The notes: generated by a model not told the origin, from the sequence alone. A stretch of DNA of 64,000 nt from an uncultured Kushneria sp. (GCF_947497025.1 NZ_CANMFC010000002.1:1-64000), one strand, 5' to 3'; numbered from the stretch's first letter, positions 17,319 through 25,539 are shown. Program-made: numbers and translations.

Positions 17319-19084
17319 ACGCACCCGACGCTCCCAACGCCCTGCGCCCCCTGAAAAGAGTGCTGATTGCCAATCGCGGTGAGATCGCCGTGCGCATCAT
17401 CCACGCCTGTCGCGACTACGGCGTCACTTCCGTGGCTGTCTACGCCGAAGGCGATCTCGACGCCCTGCACGTGCGCCTGGCCGATGAAGCCTACGGGCTG
17501 GGCGGTGAACGCGCCGGGGAAAGCTATCTATCGATCGAGAAGCTGCTCGACGTTGCCCGCCGTGCCAATGTTGATGCCGTGCATCCGGGCTATGGCTTTC
17601 TTTCCGAGCGCGCCGACTTTGCCCGCGCCGTACAGGACGCCGGGCTGATCTGGATCGGTCCGAACCCGGAGACCATCGATGTGCTGGGGGACAAGGTCCA
17701 GGCACGGCGGCTGGCGCTCAAGGCAGGTGCGCCGCTGGCCCGCGGCACCGAAGACCCGGTGGAAAGCGCCGAGGAGGTCGTGGCCTTTGCCGAAGAGGTG
17801 GGTCTGCCGATCGCCATCAAGGCCGCGTTTGGTGGTGGCGGGCGCGGTCTCAAGGTCGCCTGGCGCATGGATGAGGTGACCGAGTGCTACCACTCGGCGG
17901 TGCGCGAAGCCGAGGCCGCCTTCGGCCGCGGCGAATGCTTCGTCGAGCAGTATCTTGATCGCCCGCGCCACATTGAGGCCCAGATCATGGGGGACCGCCA
18001 CGGCAACGTGGTGGTGGTCGGCACCCGCGACTGCTCGCTGCAGCGGCGCAATCAGAAGCTTGTCGAGGAGGCCCCGGCGCCCTTTTTAAGCGACGAGCAG
18101 CGCCAGCAGATTCATCAGGCTGCCCACGACATCTGCGCCAGAGCAGGCTATATCAGTGCCGGCACGGTCGAATTTCTGCTCGCCAGCGACAACACCCTCT
18201 CCTTTCTCGAGGTCAACACGCGGTTGCAGGTCGAACACCCGGTTACCGAGGAAACGGCCGGTGTGGATCTGGTCATCGAGCAGCTGCGCATTGCCGAAGG
18301 CCATCCGCTCTCCTTTACCGAGACGCCCACACCGCGCGGCCACAGCTTCGAATTTCGCATTAACGCCGAGGACGCCGCCAAGGGCTTTCTGCCCACACCC
18401 GGCACCGTCAAGATCTTCAGCGCTCCCACCGGCGCCGGCGTACGACTCGACAGCGGCGTTGAAAGCGGCGGCCGCGTCTCGGGACACTTCGACTCATTAA
18501 TGGCCAAGCTGATCGTCACCGGCGCCACCCGCGAACAGGCCATTGCCCGGGCGCGCCGCGCGCTCGAGTACTTCGAGATCGACGGCGTGGCATCAACGTT
18601 GCCCTTTCACCGCGCGGTGATGGCGCACCCGGATTTCACCGGCGCCGACACGTTCAATGTGCATACGCGCTGGATCGAGACCGACTTTCAGGACACTCTT
18701 AAGTGGGCACCTCGCCAGCCCCCGGCCACCGAGCCCGGCATGCTGCACGCCATGATCGATATCGATGGCAAGCGCCATCGCATCGGGCTGCCTGCTGCGC
18801 TGCTGCAGCATTTTGGCTCGAGCGAGGCGGGCCTGGCCGTCGAGACGGAGCAGGCGTCGACAGAAGGCAGCGTCACGGCCCCCATCAGCGGCACGCTGCT
18901 GGCCTGGCAGGTCGAGGACGGCGCTCGGGTCAACGAAGGCGACGTCATTGCGATCATGGAGGCGATGAAAATGGAGACACAGATCACGGCCGAGACCAGC
19001 GGCCGGCTGGCCATTCGCATCGAGGCGGGTAATACGCTGGAGGCAGGGCAGGTGATGGCGGAGATCGCATCGGAAGGGCCCTGA
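17315..19084 (+). CDS. Biotin carboxylase fused to a biotinyl (BCCP) domain
   Basis: This 589-residue protein starts with a complete biotin carboxylase (VLIANRGEIAVRIIHACRD; HPGYGFLSE; the glycine-rich ATP loop AAFGGGGRGLK; EVNTRLQVEHPVTE) and ends with a lipoyl/biotinyl domain whose modified lysine is in EAMKME (about Lys552). No carboxyltransferase gene is adjacent. The fusion is unlike the housekeeping AccB and AccC, which are separate, and it is the last gene of the 5-oxoproline operon (overlap ATGA with pxpBC). Its role there is unclear: ATP-driven carboxylation during 5-oxoproline or related lactam metabolism is possible. Followed by a terminator. Confidence 0.92.
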   Translation: MNAPDAPNALRPLKRVLIANRGEIAVRIIHACRDYGVTSVAVYAEGDLDALHVRLADEAYGLGGERAGESYLSIEKLLDVARRANVDAVHPGYGFLSERADFARAVQDAGLIWIGPNPETIDVLGDKVQARRLALKAGAPLARGTEDPVESAEEVVAFAEEVGLPIAIKAAFGGGGRGLKVAWRMDEVTECYHSAVREAEAAFGRGECFVEQYLDRPRHIEAQIMGDRHGNVVVVGTRDCSLQRRNQKLVEEAPAPFLSDEQRQQIHQAAHDICARAGYISAGTVEFLLASDNTLSFLEVNTRLQVEHPVTEETAGVDLVIEQLRIAEGHPLSFTETPTPRGHSFEFRINAEDAAKGFLPTPGTVKIFSAPTGAGVRLDSGVESGGRVSGHFDSLMAKLIVTGATREQAIARARRALEYFEIDGVASTLPFHRAVMAHPDFTGADTFNVHTRWIETDFQDTLKWAPRQPPATEPGMLHAMIDIDGKRHRIGLPAALLQHFGSSEAGLAVETEQASTEGSVTAPISGTLLAWQVEDGARVNEGDVIAIMEAMKMETQITAETSGRLAIRIEAGNTLEAGQVMAEIASEGP

Positions 19085-19103
19085 TCAACGGATCATCATG
19101 ACC

Positions 19104-19128
19104 AGGGGCGCTGCGGCGCCCCTTCTTT
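19104..19128 (+). terminator. Terminator of the 5-oxoproline operon
   Basis: An 8-bp GC-rich stem (AGGGGCGC / GCGCCCCT, loop TGCG) is followed by TCTTTAT. It begins 20 bp after the biotin carboxylase stop. Confidence 0.7.
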
Positions 19129-19138
19129 ATGCCTCCCG

Positions 19139-19976
19139 GTGGTATACACCCCATCACCCGTCGATGCGAGCGAGATTCGCTATCTGTTGGCCTGGCAGCC
19201 GCCGGAGGATATCGCCACGCGGCTGCCCCATCTTGACGTGCTCTTTGCCACCTCGGCCGGCATCGATCAGTTCGATGTTGCTGCACTGCCCGATGCGCTC
19301 CCCGTGGTGCGCATGCTCGACCCTGCCATCGAACACAGGGCATGATCGAGTACGCCACCTTCGCCACGCGCTGGCTGCATCGCCATATGGCCGACCATGT
19401 TCGCCAGCAGCGTGATCGGCACTGGCAGGCCCACATGCTGACGCCCGCCGGTGAGCGACGCATCGGCCTGCCGGGGCTGGGGCAGCTGGGCGGTGCCATG
19501 GCGCAGCATCTCGCGCAGTATGGCTTTCAGGTCAGCAGCTGGGCACGCACGCCGCGTGAGATGGCAGGTGTCACTACGTATGCCGGTAAGGCCGCACTGG
19601 ACGACTTTCTGGGTCGCTGTGACATCCTGATCTGCGCACTGCCCCTGACCATTGAGACCCGCGGCGTGCTCGACCGGGCCCTGTTCGAGCGCCTGCCGTC
19701 GGGTGCGGCACTGATCAACATGGGCCGCGGCGATCATCTGGTGGAGGCCAATCTGACGGCGGCACTGGAGACGGGCCGGCTCTCGGGGGCGGTGTTGGAT
19801 GTACTGCGCGAGGAACCACCGGCCTCAGGCCATCCCTTCAGGCAGGACCCGCGCATTCTCATGACCCCGCATGTGGCCGCCATGACCCAGCCTTTCCGGT
19901 GTTTCTGAAAAACCTGCGGCGCCATCAGAGCGGCGAGGCCATGGTCGGGCAGGTGGATCGCGGACGTGGCTACTGA
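19139..19976 (+). pseudogene. Broken D-2-hydroxyacid dehydrogenase (glyoxylate/hydroxypyruvate reductase A type)
   Basis: Three reading-frame pieces together resemble one NAD(P)H-dependent glyoxylate/hydroxypyruvate reductase. Piece 1 (19139-19345) carries the substrate-domain segment VLFATSAGIDQFD. Piece 2 (19342-19908) has the Rossmann motif GLPGLGQLGGAMAQ, CDILICALPLT and INMGRGDHLVE. Piece 3, in another frame after about 19897, ends LRRHQSGEAMVGQVDRGRGY with stop at 19974. The N-terminal 40 or so residues of the family are also missing. At least two frameshifts and a 5' truncation make it a pseudogene unless the assembly is wrong. Confidence 0.82.
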
Positions 19977-20014
19977 GCCCCACGGTGGTGGCAGACATGA
20001 TACCAATATGGAAA

Positions 20015-20035
20015 CGCCCGGCCGATGGCCGGGCG
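20015..20035. repeat. GC-rich hairpin downstream of the reductase pseudogene
   Basis: A perfect 9-bp inverted repeat (CGCCCGGCC / GGCCGGGCG, loop GAT) lies between the two decayed genes. No T tract follows, so it is at best a weak terminator. Confidence 0.5.
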
Positions 20036-20105
20036 CTGGTCGTGACACTGGTGCGTATCAGCAGCACTCATGGGTCAATGATCACGTCATTGCATGAACG
20101 CAGGC

Positions 20106-20295
20106 TCAGGCGTGGCGGCGACGGCTCATTTTACTGCCACCAAGCCCGGCAAGACTGCTGATCAACGCCGCAATCACCATGGCGATGAAGGCCATCAGCG
20201 CAGAGTTGCGCAGGCTTTCAGTCAGTGGCCTGTTCGGCCCCCTGGCGCAGGGACTGCTCGGCGCTGGCCAGCTCCTGCTGTGCCTGCTTGATGTA
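20106..20295 (-). pseudogene. Remnant of a small membrane protein tail
   Basis: Two overlapping minus-strand frames together read as a polar, coiled-coil-like stretch (KQAQQELASAEQSLRQGAEQ) followed, after a frame change near 20220, by a hydrophobic segment MAFIAMVIAALISSLAGLGG and a basic end SKMSRRRHA. This looks like the end of a single-pass membrane protein. It is joined in frame to the oxidoreductase remnant at about 20296, as expected for a deletion that fused two genes. No function is assigned. Confidence 0.5.
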
Positions 20296-20856
20296 GCCAT
20301 CCAGCCGTCGCCGCAGCGCAATCTTTGGCGTGGTCAGACAGCCCGGAGTCACCTCGGGCGCTGGCGTGGTCTGAATCGTGGGGCCCATGATGTTGGCCGA
20401 GGGCAGCTCCACGCCATGACGCCGACAAAAGCGTGAGCTCCAGGCGCCGCTGGCGCAGATCGCGCTCGAGGTGCGGATCAGCCCCCCCGCTCGGTCCACA
20501 TGCCACTCACGCGCCCACCGGCAAGATCCAGCCCGCGCACCGCGCAGTTCTGGTGCACGCAGGCGCCTCGCGCCTGCGTGCCCCGGGCGATCGCGGGACA
20601 GGGCATCCCACCGGCTCTGGCTATGCATGGCCAGCGGCAGCTCATACAGGGCACGGTTCTGCTGGCGCACCCAGCCCCAGTTGCGGCTCGACTGCTCACA
20701 GCCGATCAGGCCCTTTTCCAGCAGCGCGACCGACACACCGCGGCCGGCCAGCTCATGCGCGGCACAGGTGTCCAGAATGCCGCCACTGATCACGACCACA
20801 TCGACCTGCTCGGGAAAGTCAGCGCTATCGTGGACAGCATCTACATTCACAAACAT
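20296..20856 (-). pseudogene. Degraded FAD-dependent amino acid oxidoreductase (DadA/glycine oxidase type)
   Basis: The N-terminal part (from ATG at 20856) shows a recognisable FAD-binding fold, DVVVISGGILDTCAAHELAG, then LLEKGLIGCEQSSRNWGWVR and YELPLAMHS. After about residue 70 the frame shifts; QARGACVHQNCAVRGLDL is found in a second frame, and AICASGAWSSRFCRRHGVEL back in the first. Around 95 residues that the family has between the first two blocks are missing, and the C-terminal 120 or so are replaced by an unrelated tail. Several frameshifts and deletions make this a clear pseudogene. Confidence 0.8.
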
Positions 20857-21142
20857 GTTCGAAAACCTCTTCTCTTGTTGTGGGCCATCATACAATCGAA
20901 GCCTTCATGCGCTGCAGAACAGGATGTTTTTGCCGGCGCGTCAGGTACCGAGATCGATCAGGACGCTCTTGTGATGCAGATTGATCTTGAATGCTGCCCG
21001 TCGCAGTTGCTGCGCCAAAACCCCATCGATTCGGCCGGATCTGCCGAATTGCCTGTACGGCCCTATCCCGGCGTGGCACGCGCCGGTAGCGCATGCGACA
21101 GTAAGTGCCCCGCGCAGACACGTTCAAAAGGAGCCTGCTGTC

Positions 21143-21997
21143 ATGTGTCACTCATCAACGACCCGCCCGGCGGATGACCTTCAGGAGGTCTTCACCTGGC
21201 GCACTCTGCAGGAAAGAGATCTTGACGCCGCCTGGGCCCTCTCTTCACGGCTTGGCTGGCCGCATCGTCATGAGGACTGGGCAACCTCGCTGGCCATTGG
21301 CGTGGGTCTGGCGATCGAGGATGCCCGGGGCCGACTGATCGGCACCGGGTTCTGTTTCAACCAGGGCCGCATCGCTACCCTGGGCCTTGTGATCATTGAT
21401 GATGACTGGCAGGGACGGGGGCTGGGACGGGAGATGATGACCCGCCTGATGGGTCTGTCCGGCGAGCGCACCCAGCTGCTGGTCGCCACCGAGGCCGGTG
21501 CCCCGCTTTATATCAAGCTCGGCTTCAGCCCCTGCAACACGATTTACCAGTACCAGGGCAACGTGACGGCCACCGTGGCGGTGCCCGACATGCCGGGACT
21601 ACGCGCGCTGCGTGACAGTGATCGCGACCTGATCATGGCCATGGCGCCGCTCAACCCGGTCCACGTGGATACCGTCCGTCAGGCCAAAGAGGGGGTGGTC
21701 ATCGAAGAAGACGGGCGTCTGGTCGGCGTGGCGCTGCGACGCCTCTATGGTCGTGGCGACCATATCGGCCCGATCATGGCACAAACCCCCGAGCAGGCAC
21801 GCGCCATGATGGCCTTTTTGCTGGCGCGCACCGTGGGGCGGTTCGTCCGTCTGGATCTGGTCGAACCGGAAGACGATCAGCTCCTGCTGGCGGCAGGCCT
21901 TGCCTGCGTGAATCGGATCGAGCGCATGCGCCACGGCCCGGAGGTCATGGAAAGCCCGCTGACCCGCTTTGGTCTGATCAATCAGGCACTGGGCTAG
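21143..21997 (+). CDS. GNAT-family N-acetyltransferase
   Basis: This 284-residue protein has an N-terminal GNAT domain with the acetyl-CoA binding loop DDDWQGRGLGREMMTRLM (Q/RxxGxG/A type) at about residues 90-107. The C-terminal half looks like a second, more divergent acetyltransferase-like domain (VVIEEDGRLVGVALRRLYG; HIGPIMAQTPEQARAMMAFL), as in other double-GNAT proteins. The substrate is unknown. The ATG at 21143 has AAAAGGAG in position; the frame is open upstream but without a binding site. It sits between a decayed region and a parS-like palindrome. Confidence 0.85.
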   Translation: MCHSSTTRPADDLQEVFTWRTLQERDLDAAWALSSRLGWPHRHEDWATSLAIGVGLAIEDARGRLIGTGFCFNQGRIATLGLVIIDDDWQGRGLGREMMTRLMGLSGERTQLLVATEAGAPLYIKLGFSPCNTIYQYQGNVTATVAVPDMPGLRALRDSDRDLIMAMAPLNPVHVDTVRQAKEGVVIEEDGRLVGVALRRLYGRGDHIGPIMAQTPEQARAMMAFLLARTVGRFVRLDLVEPEDDQLLLAAGLACVNRIERMRHGPEVMESPLTRFGLINQALG

Positions 21998-22021
21998 ACC
22001 GCTTCCTGTTCTGAGCGACAC

Positions 22022-22047
22022 GGCGATGTTTCACATGAAACATCGCC
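22022..22047. other. parS-like site inside a longer palindrome
   Basis: The core TGTTTCACATGAAACA (22027-22042) differs from the consensus parS at one central base (CACATG for CACGTG). Here the symmetry is longer: perfect 12-bp arms GGCGATGTTTCA and TGAAACATCGCC around CA. It lies 25 bp after the GNAT stop and lacks a T tract, so a plain terminator role is less likely. Confidence 0.55.
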
Positions 22048-22110
22048 CTGAATGACCAGGGACATTACCCCGGCTGTCCTGAGCACCGAAATTCCGGCGC
22101 AGCTACTCGG

Positions 22111-22240
22111 GTCCCGTCTGGAAGGTCACCGGGCGACGCCCGGACAAGGCACACCCTGAACAGGGAACGGCGTTTACTGGTGTAACGCGTCTCCCGGTTC
22201 AATGGTTAACGCCGTATTGACGGGTGCGGGCACCTTACAG
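22111..22240. repeat. Dispersed intergenic repeat, copy B
   Basis: About 130 bp aligning with copy A at 10650-10784, with the same ordered landmarks (GCGACGC, GACAAGGCA, GTTTAC, TAACGC). Its right end abuts the stop codon of the leftward aldo/keto reductase gene, as copy A abuts the SEC-C gene. Confidence 0.6.
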
Positions 22241-22241
22241 A

Positions 22242-23381
22242 TCAGACCTGACCGGGCACGGGCGCATCCTGCTCGATCAACCTTTCAGATTTCAGCGCGT
22301 CCCAGAAGTCCGCCGGAATATTCGCCGTCATCGAGGCGTGATTTTCTCGGGCGTGCTCGGCTGTTCTCGCCCCCGGGATGGTCGCGGCGACCACATCCGG
22401 TGCGGCCGTGAACTGCAGCGCTGCCGTACGCAGATCCGTGCCGTGCTCACGGGCAATGGCGCTAATGCGATCGCGCTTGTCCCTGAAACCATCCGGGATA
22501 TCGGTTTTATACATCCAGTACGTGCTGCCGGCGAGAAAGCCGGAGCCCAGCGGTGCGCCGATGACCAGGGGCACGTCACGCTCACGACACACCGGGAACA
22601 GACGATCCATGGCGTCGCGATGGTTGAGCAGCGTGTACTGGGTCGCCTGCAGAATCACATCGGGGCTGCCGGCCTCCATCGCCGCCAGGCTCGGCTCGAT
22701 GTCGTTGACGCCCATGCCCCAGCCGCCAATGATGCCCTCGTCACGAAGCCGCTCGAGTTCGGGAATCGCACCCTTGCGGGCGATCTCGAAATACTGCTTC
22801 CACTCCTGCCCCATGTCTTCGTTGCTCGGCGCCAGATCATGGATATAGACCAGATCGATCTTGGAGACGCCCATGCGCTGCAGGCTGTCCTCGATCGAAC
22901 GGCGAACCCCATCGGCGGAGTAGTCATAGCGGTAGTCGGTGCGCAGGTTGCCCTTCCACATGCCGACGCTTTCCACCGAGGCATCCGGAGTCAACAGCCG
23001 TCCGACCTTGGTGGAGAGCAGATACTCGCTCGGGTCCTTGTCAGACAAAAACCGGCCCAGGCGCCGCTCGGAAAGGCCCAGCCCATACCAGGGCGAGGTA
23101 TCGAAATAGCGCGTACCACTCTCCCATGCCGCCGTTAGCATGGCCCGGGCTTCTTCATCGGAAGTCACCCGGTACATGTTGCCCATCTGCGTGCCGCCTG
23201 CCCCATAGTGCAGCTCGGGCGGAAAGAGGTCCATGGCCAGCGGTGGCTGTTTCGGCAGCGCTTCATCACGTCGCCCCTGATCGTTGTCGCCGTCCTTTTG
23301 CGCCGCCATGAGCCGCGGTGCGGCCACGCCTGCTGCCGCCGCCACGGCACTCAGGGCCAGAAACTCGCGTCGTGATGCCAT
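22242..23381 (-). CDS. Tat-exported aldo/keto reductase
   Basis: This 379-residue protein begins with a twin-arginine signal, SRREFL followed by a hydrophobic Ala-rich stretch ending near residue 27 (APRLMAA). The mature part is an aldo/keto reductase TIM barrel: TSPWYGLGLSERRLGRFL carries the catalytic Asp/Tyr region, KVGRLLTP the catalytic Lys, and LVYIHDL the catalytic His. Similarity is to the D-threo-aldose/pyridoxal dehydrogenase-like branch. Export of a folded NAD(P)-dependent enzyme is unusual, although Tat-signal AKRs are known in proteobacteria. AAGGAG lies just before the ATG. It is monocistronic; its 3' end abuts the dispersed repeat. Confidence 0.88.
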   Translation of the reverse strand: MASRREFLALSAVAAAAGVAAPRLMAAQKDGDNDQGRRDEALPKQPPLAMDLFPPELHYGAGGTQMGNMYRVTSDEEARAMLTAAWESGTRYFDTSPWYGLGLSERRLGRFLSDKDPSEYLLSTKVGRLLTPDASVESVGMWKGNLRTDYRYDYSADGVRRSIEDSLQRMGVSKIDLVYIHDLAPSNEDMGQEWKQYFEIARKGAIPELERLRDEGIIGGWGMGVNDIEPSLAAMEAGSPDVILQATQYTLLNHRDAMDRLFPVCRERDVPLVIGAPLGSGFLAGSTYWMYKTDIPDGFRDKRDRISAIAREHGTDLRTAALQFTAAPDVVAATIPGARTAEHARENHASMTANIPADFWDALKSERLIEQDAPVPGQV

Positions 23382-23465
23382 GAAACTCTCCTTGTAATGG
23401 ACGTATCGCTTTCAAGCCTGGCGCAGTTCCGAGGCCGGCTCCAGGGGCCATGCCCCCTTTCGACC

Positions 23466-23510
23466 GTCTTTCAGACACAACGCTTCCAGACATGACGCTT
23501 CCAGACATGA
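23466..23510. repeat. 15-bp tandem repeat, two perfect copies plus one degenerate
   Basis: CGCTTCCAGACATGA occurs twice in direct succession (23481-23495, 23496-23510). The preceding 15 bases (23466-23480) match at about 10 positions. The array lies between the aldo/keto reductase start and the terminator of the next leftward operon, in the reductase upstream region. Confidence 0.7.
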
Positions 23511-23511
23511 C

Positions 23512-23545
23512 AAAGCGCCCGCTCGACACATCGAGCGGGCGCTTT
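23512..23545 (-). terminator. Hairpin terminator of the 3-HAD/isomerase/GntP operon
   Basis: A perfect 15-bp stem (AAAGCGCCCGCTCGA / TCGAGCGGGCGCTTT, loop CACA) lies 20 bp after the stop of the leftward operon. Only three T residues follow on the minus strand, so its strength is uncertain. Confidence 0.65.
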
Positions 23546-23566
23546 GGGGGCGTACCGTCAGCCGGT

Positions 23567-24517
23567 TTATTTCATCGGCGGTGGCCCAAGCTCCTTCATC
23601 AGCTCGGAGAGCTTCACGTAGGCCCGGTTGCGCCAGGCGATCAGGTCCGGAATGCGCTCGGCCGGCACGTCGGTAAAACCGCCACCGCTCTTGGTCCCCA
23701 GCTTGCCCTGCTCGATCAGCGAACTCAGCACCTCGGGGGTGGCAAAGCGCTCGGGAAAGTCAGTCTGCAGCGACTGATAGCAGAAGTTGTAGACATCAAG
23801 GCCTGCCATGTCGGCAATCGCAAACGGCCCGAAAAACGGCAGCCGGAAGCCAAACGTGGTACGCACCAGCGTATCGATGTCCTCGGGGCTGGCCACGCCC
23901 TCTTCCAGCAGCTGGGTGGCTTCGTGAAACAGCGCATACTGCAGGCGGTTGAGTACAAAGCCGGTCACGTCCTTGACCGTGGCCGTCTCCTTGCCGGTCT
24001 CATGGACAATGGCACAGGCGCGCTCGACCACGGCCGGATCGGTGCCTTCGTGCGGGATGATCTCCACGCCCGGCACGAACGGCGACGGATTGGAGAAGTG
24101 CACGCCCAGAAACCGCTCCGGGTGGGTGACCGCTTCGGACAGCCTGGCAATCGAGATGGTCGAGGTATTGGTGGCGATGATCGCATCCGGACGCGCCGCA
24201 GCGCTGACACGTCTGAAGATGTCATGCTTGATGTCGATCTTCTCGGGCACGGCCTCTTCGATGAAATCGGCGTCGCGCACCGCGTCCTCGATGGAATCGG
24301 CGACCTTTACCTGGCGCTCGATGCGCTCGACGGCATCACTCGGGAACAGCCCGTCGGCAACGAATTTGCGGGTTTCCTCGATCAGACGCTCGCGGTTGGC
24401 CTGGGTGACCTCGAGCGAGACATCGCTGATCAAGACTTCGGCGCCGGCCAGCGCCATGACCTGGGCGATACCGCCGCCCATGTAGCCCGAGCCGACAATG
24501 GCAATTTTACGTGTCAT
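23567..24517 (-). CDS. 3-hydroxyacyl-CoA dehydrogenase family protein
   Basis: This 316-residue NAD-dependent dehydrogenase has the Rossmann motif GSGYMGGGIAQ at residues 9-19, the conserved IATNTSTISIARL block, and GVHFSNPSPFVPGVEII containing the catalytic His. The C-terminal domain includes VLNRLQYALFHEA. The family covers 3-hydroxybutyryl-CoA, L-carnitine and L-gulonate dehydrogenases. With a GntP permease and a TIM-barrel isomerase next door, oxidation of a sugar acid (gulonate- or threonate-like) is more likely than fatty-acid oxidation; this is inferred from context. GGGAG precedes the ATG. Last gene of a three-gene leftward operon. Confidence 0.88.
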   Translation of the reverse strand: MTRKIAIVGSGYMGGGIAQVMALAGAEVLISDVSLEVTQANRERLIEETRKFVADGLFPSDAVERIERQVKVADSIEDAVRDADFIEEAVPEKIDIKHDIFRRVSAAARPDAIIATNTSTISIARLSEAVTHPERFLGVHFSNPSPFVPGVEIIPHEGTDPAVVERACAIVHETGKETATVKDVTGFVLNRLQYALFHEATQLLEEGVASPEDIDTLVRTTFGFRLPFFGPFAIADMAGLDVYNFCYQSLQTDFPERFATPEVLSSLIEQGKLGTKSGGGFTDVPAERIPDLIAWRNRAYVKLSELMKELGPPPMK

Positions 24518-24570
24518 GAAACCTTTACTCCCTATGGTCTTGGGGTCGTTACACTGTGGTCACGACCCGC

Positions 24571-25539
24571 TCAGCCCTGGCGCACCTGGCTCTTGCCCAG
24601 GGCATAGTCCGATGTGCGCGGCAGAATCTTTTCGCGCAGGTACTTCTGATTGGTGCTGGACACGCTCAGACCATCGCCGCCGTAGTGTTCGGTGCAGATG
24701 ATCCCCTGGAAGCCGTTGGCCAATGCGATCTCGAACGCCTTGCGATAGCTGATCAGGCCCGACTCCAGCGGCGCCGGCATGGCCACGTAGTAGTCGCGCG
24801 CCACATCCTCGTCGCGGATATAGTTCTTCACGTGCCAGTAGTTGGCATACGGCAGGGTCTTTTCCATGACCTCGAGCCATGGCTCGATCGGACGGTGCAG
24901 GCGGACCAGGTTACCCACGTCCGGATTGATGCCGACGTTGTCCAGCCCGATATCCTTGACCAGCGCCACGGCGGAATCGGCCGTGCCCAGGTAGGTGTCC
25001 TCATACATCTCGAGTGACATCAAAAGGCCCAGCTCTTCGGCGTGTCGACCCAGTTCCTGCAAACGCTTGACGGCCAGATTCCACATGTCGCGGTCGGCCT
25101 TCGGGTCCTTGTGACCCTCCACCGTCCAGAACCACAGCTGTTTCTGCTGTTCGGGCGTCAGGGCCTGGTGCAGGCCGAAGGAGACCACCTGGCAGCCCAG
25201 CGCCGCGGCAGCTTCCAGCGTGCGGTGGCTGTAGGCCAGGTTCTCCTCACCGTGCTCGGCATCGATCACGCTGCGGCGAATGGCCGAGATCGACGGCAGA
25301 CCAATGCTGGCCTCTTTTGCCGTGCGCAAAAGCTCTTCCAGCCGCTGGGTCGACAGATCACCGGGCTTGACCCAGCCGTCAAAGAGGTCGGCATTGGCAA
25401 AGCCTGCCTCGCGCACTTCATCAAAGACACTGCGCCAGTGCGAGGCGTCGGCATCGTTGACGGCACGCCCCTGTGCATCCACGCCGGAAAACTGCAGCAG
25501 GGCGGCCGTGATCGGCCAGTCATCAGCGGTATAAGGCAT
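24571..25539 (-). CDS. Sugar phosphate isomerase/epimerase (xylose isomerase-like TIM barrel)
   Basis: This 322-residue protein belongs to the AP-endonuclease-2/xylose isomerase-like TIM-barrel family. Probable metal ligands are visible in order: Glu in LEMYED, Asp in NPDVGN, His in YWHVKN and Glu in CTEHYGGD. Members include hydroxypyruvate isomerase, tagatose epimerases and inosose isomerases; the exact substrate is not readable. AAGGAG precedes the ATG. It lies between the dehydrogenase and the GntP permease on the same strand, with gaps of 53 and 78 bp, suggesting one catabolic operon. Confidence 0.85.
   Translation of the reverse strand: MPYTADDWPITAALLQFSGVDAQGRAVNDADASHWRSVFDEVREAGFANADLFDGWVKPGDLSTQRLEELLRTAKEASIGLPSISAIRRSVIDAEHGEENLAYSHRTLEAAAALGCQVVSFGLHQALTPEQQKQLWFWTVEGHKDPKADRDMWNLAVKRLQELGRHAEELGLLMSLEMYEDTYLGTADSAVALVKDIGLDNVGINPDVGNLVRLHRPIEPWLEVMEKTLPYANYWHVKNYIRDEDVARDYYVAMPAPLESGLISYRKAFEIALANGFQGIICTEHYGGDGLSVSSTNQKYLREKILPRTSDYALGKSQVRQG

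Noticed and set aside
20974-21084. Possible remnant of an Lrp/AsnC helix-turn-helix (IDLECCPSQLLRQNPIDSAG)
   Set aside because: DadA-like genes often neighbour Lrp-type regulators and the segment is faintly reminiscent, but the similarity is too short and weak to support a feature.
22022-22047. Ordinary Rho-independent terminator of the GNAT gene
   Set aside because: The hairpin is long but contains no GC-rich base and no T tract follows; the parS-like core is the better explanation.
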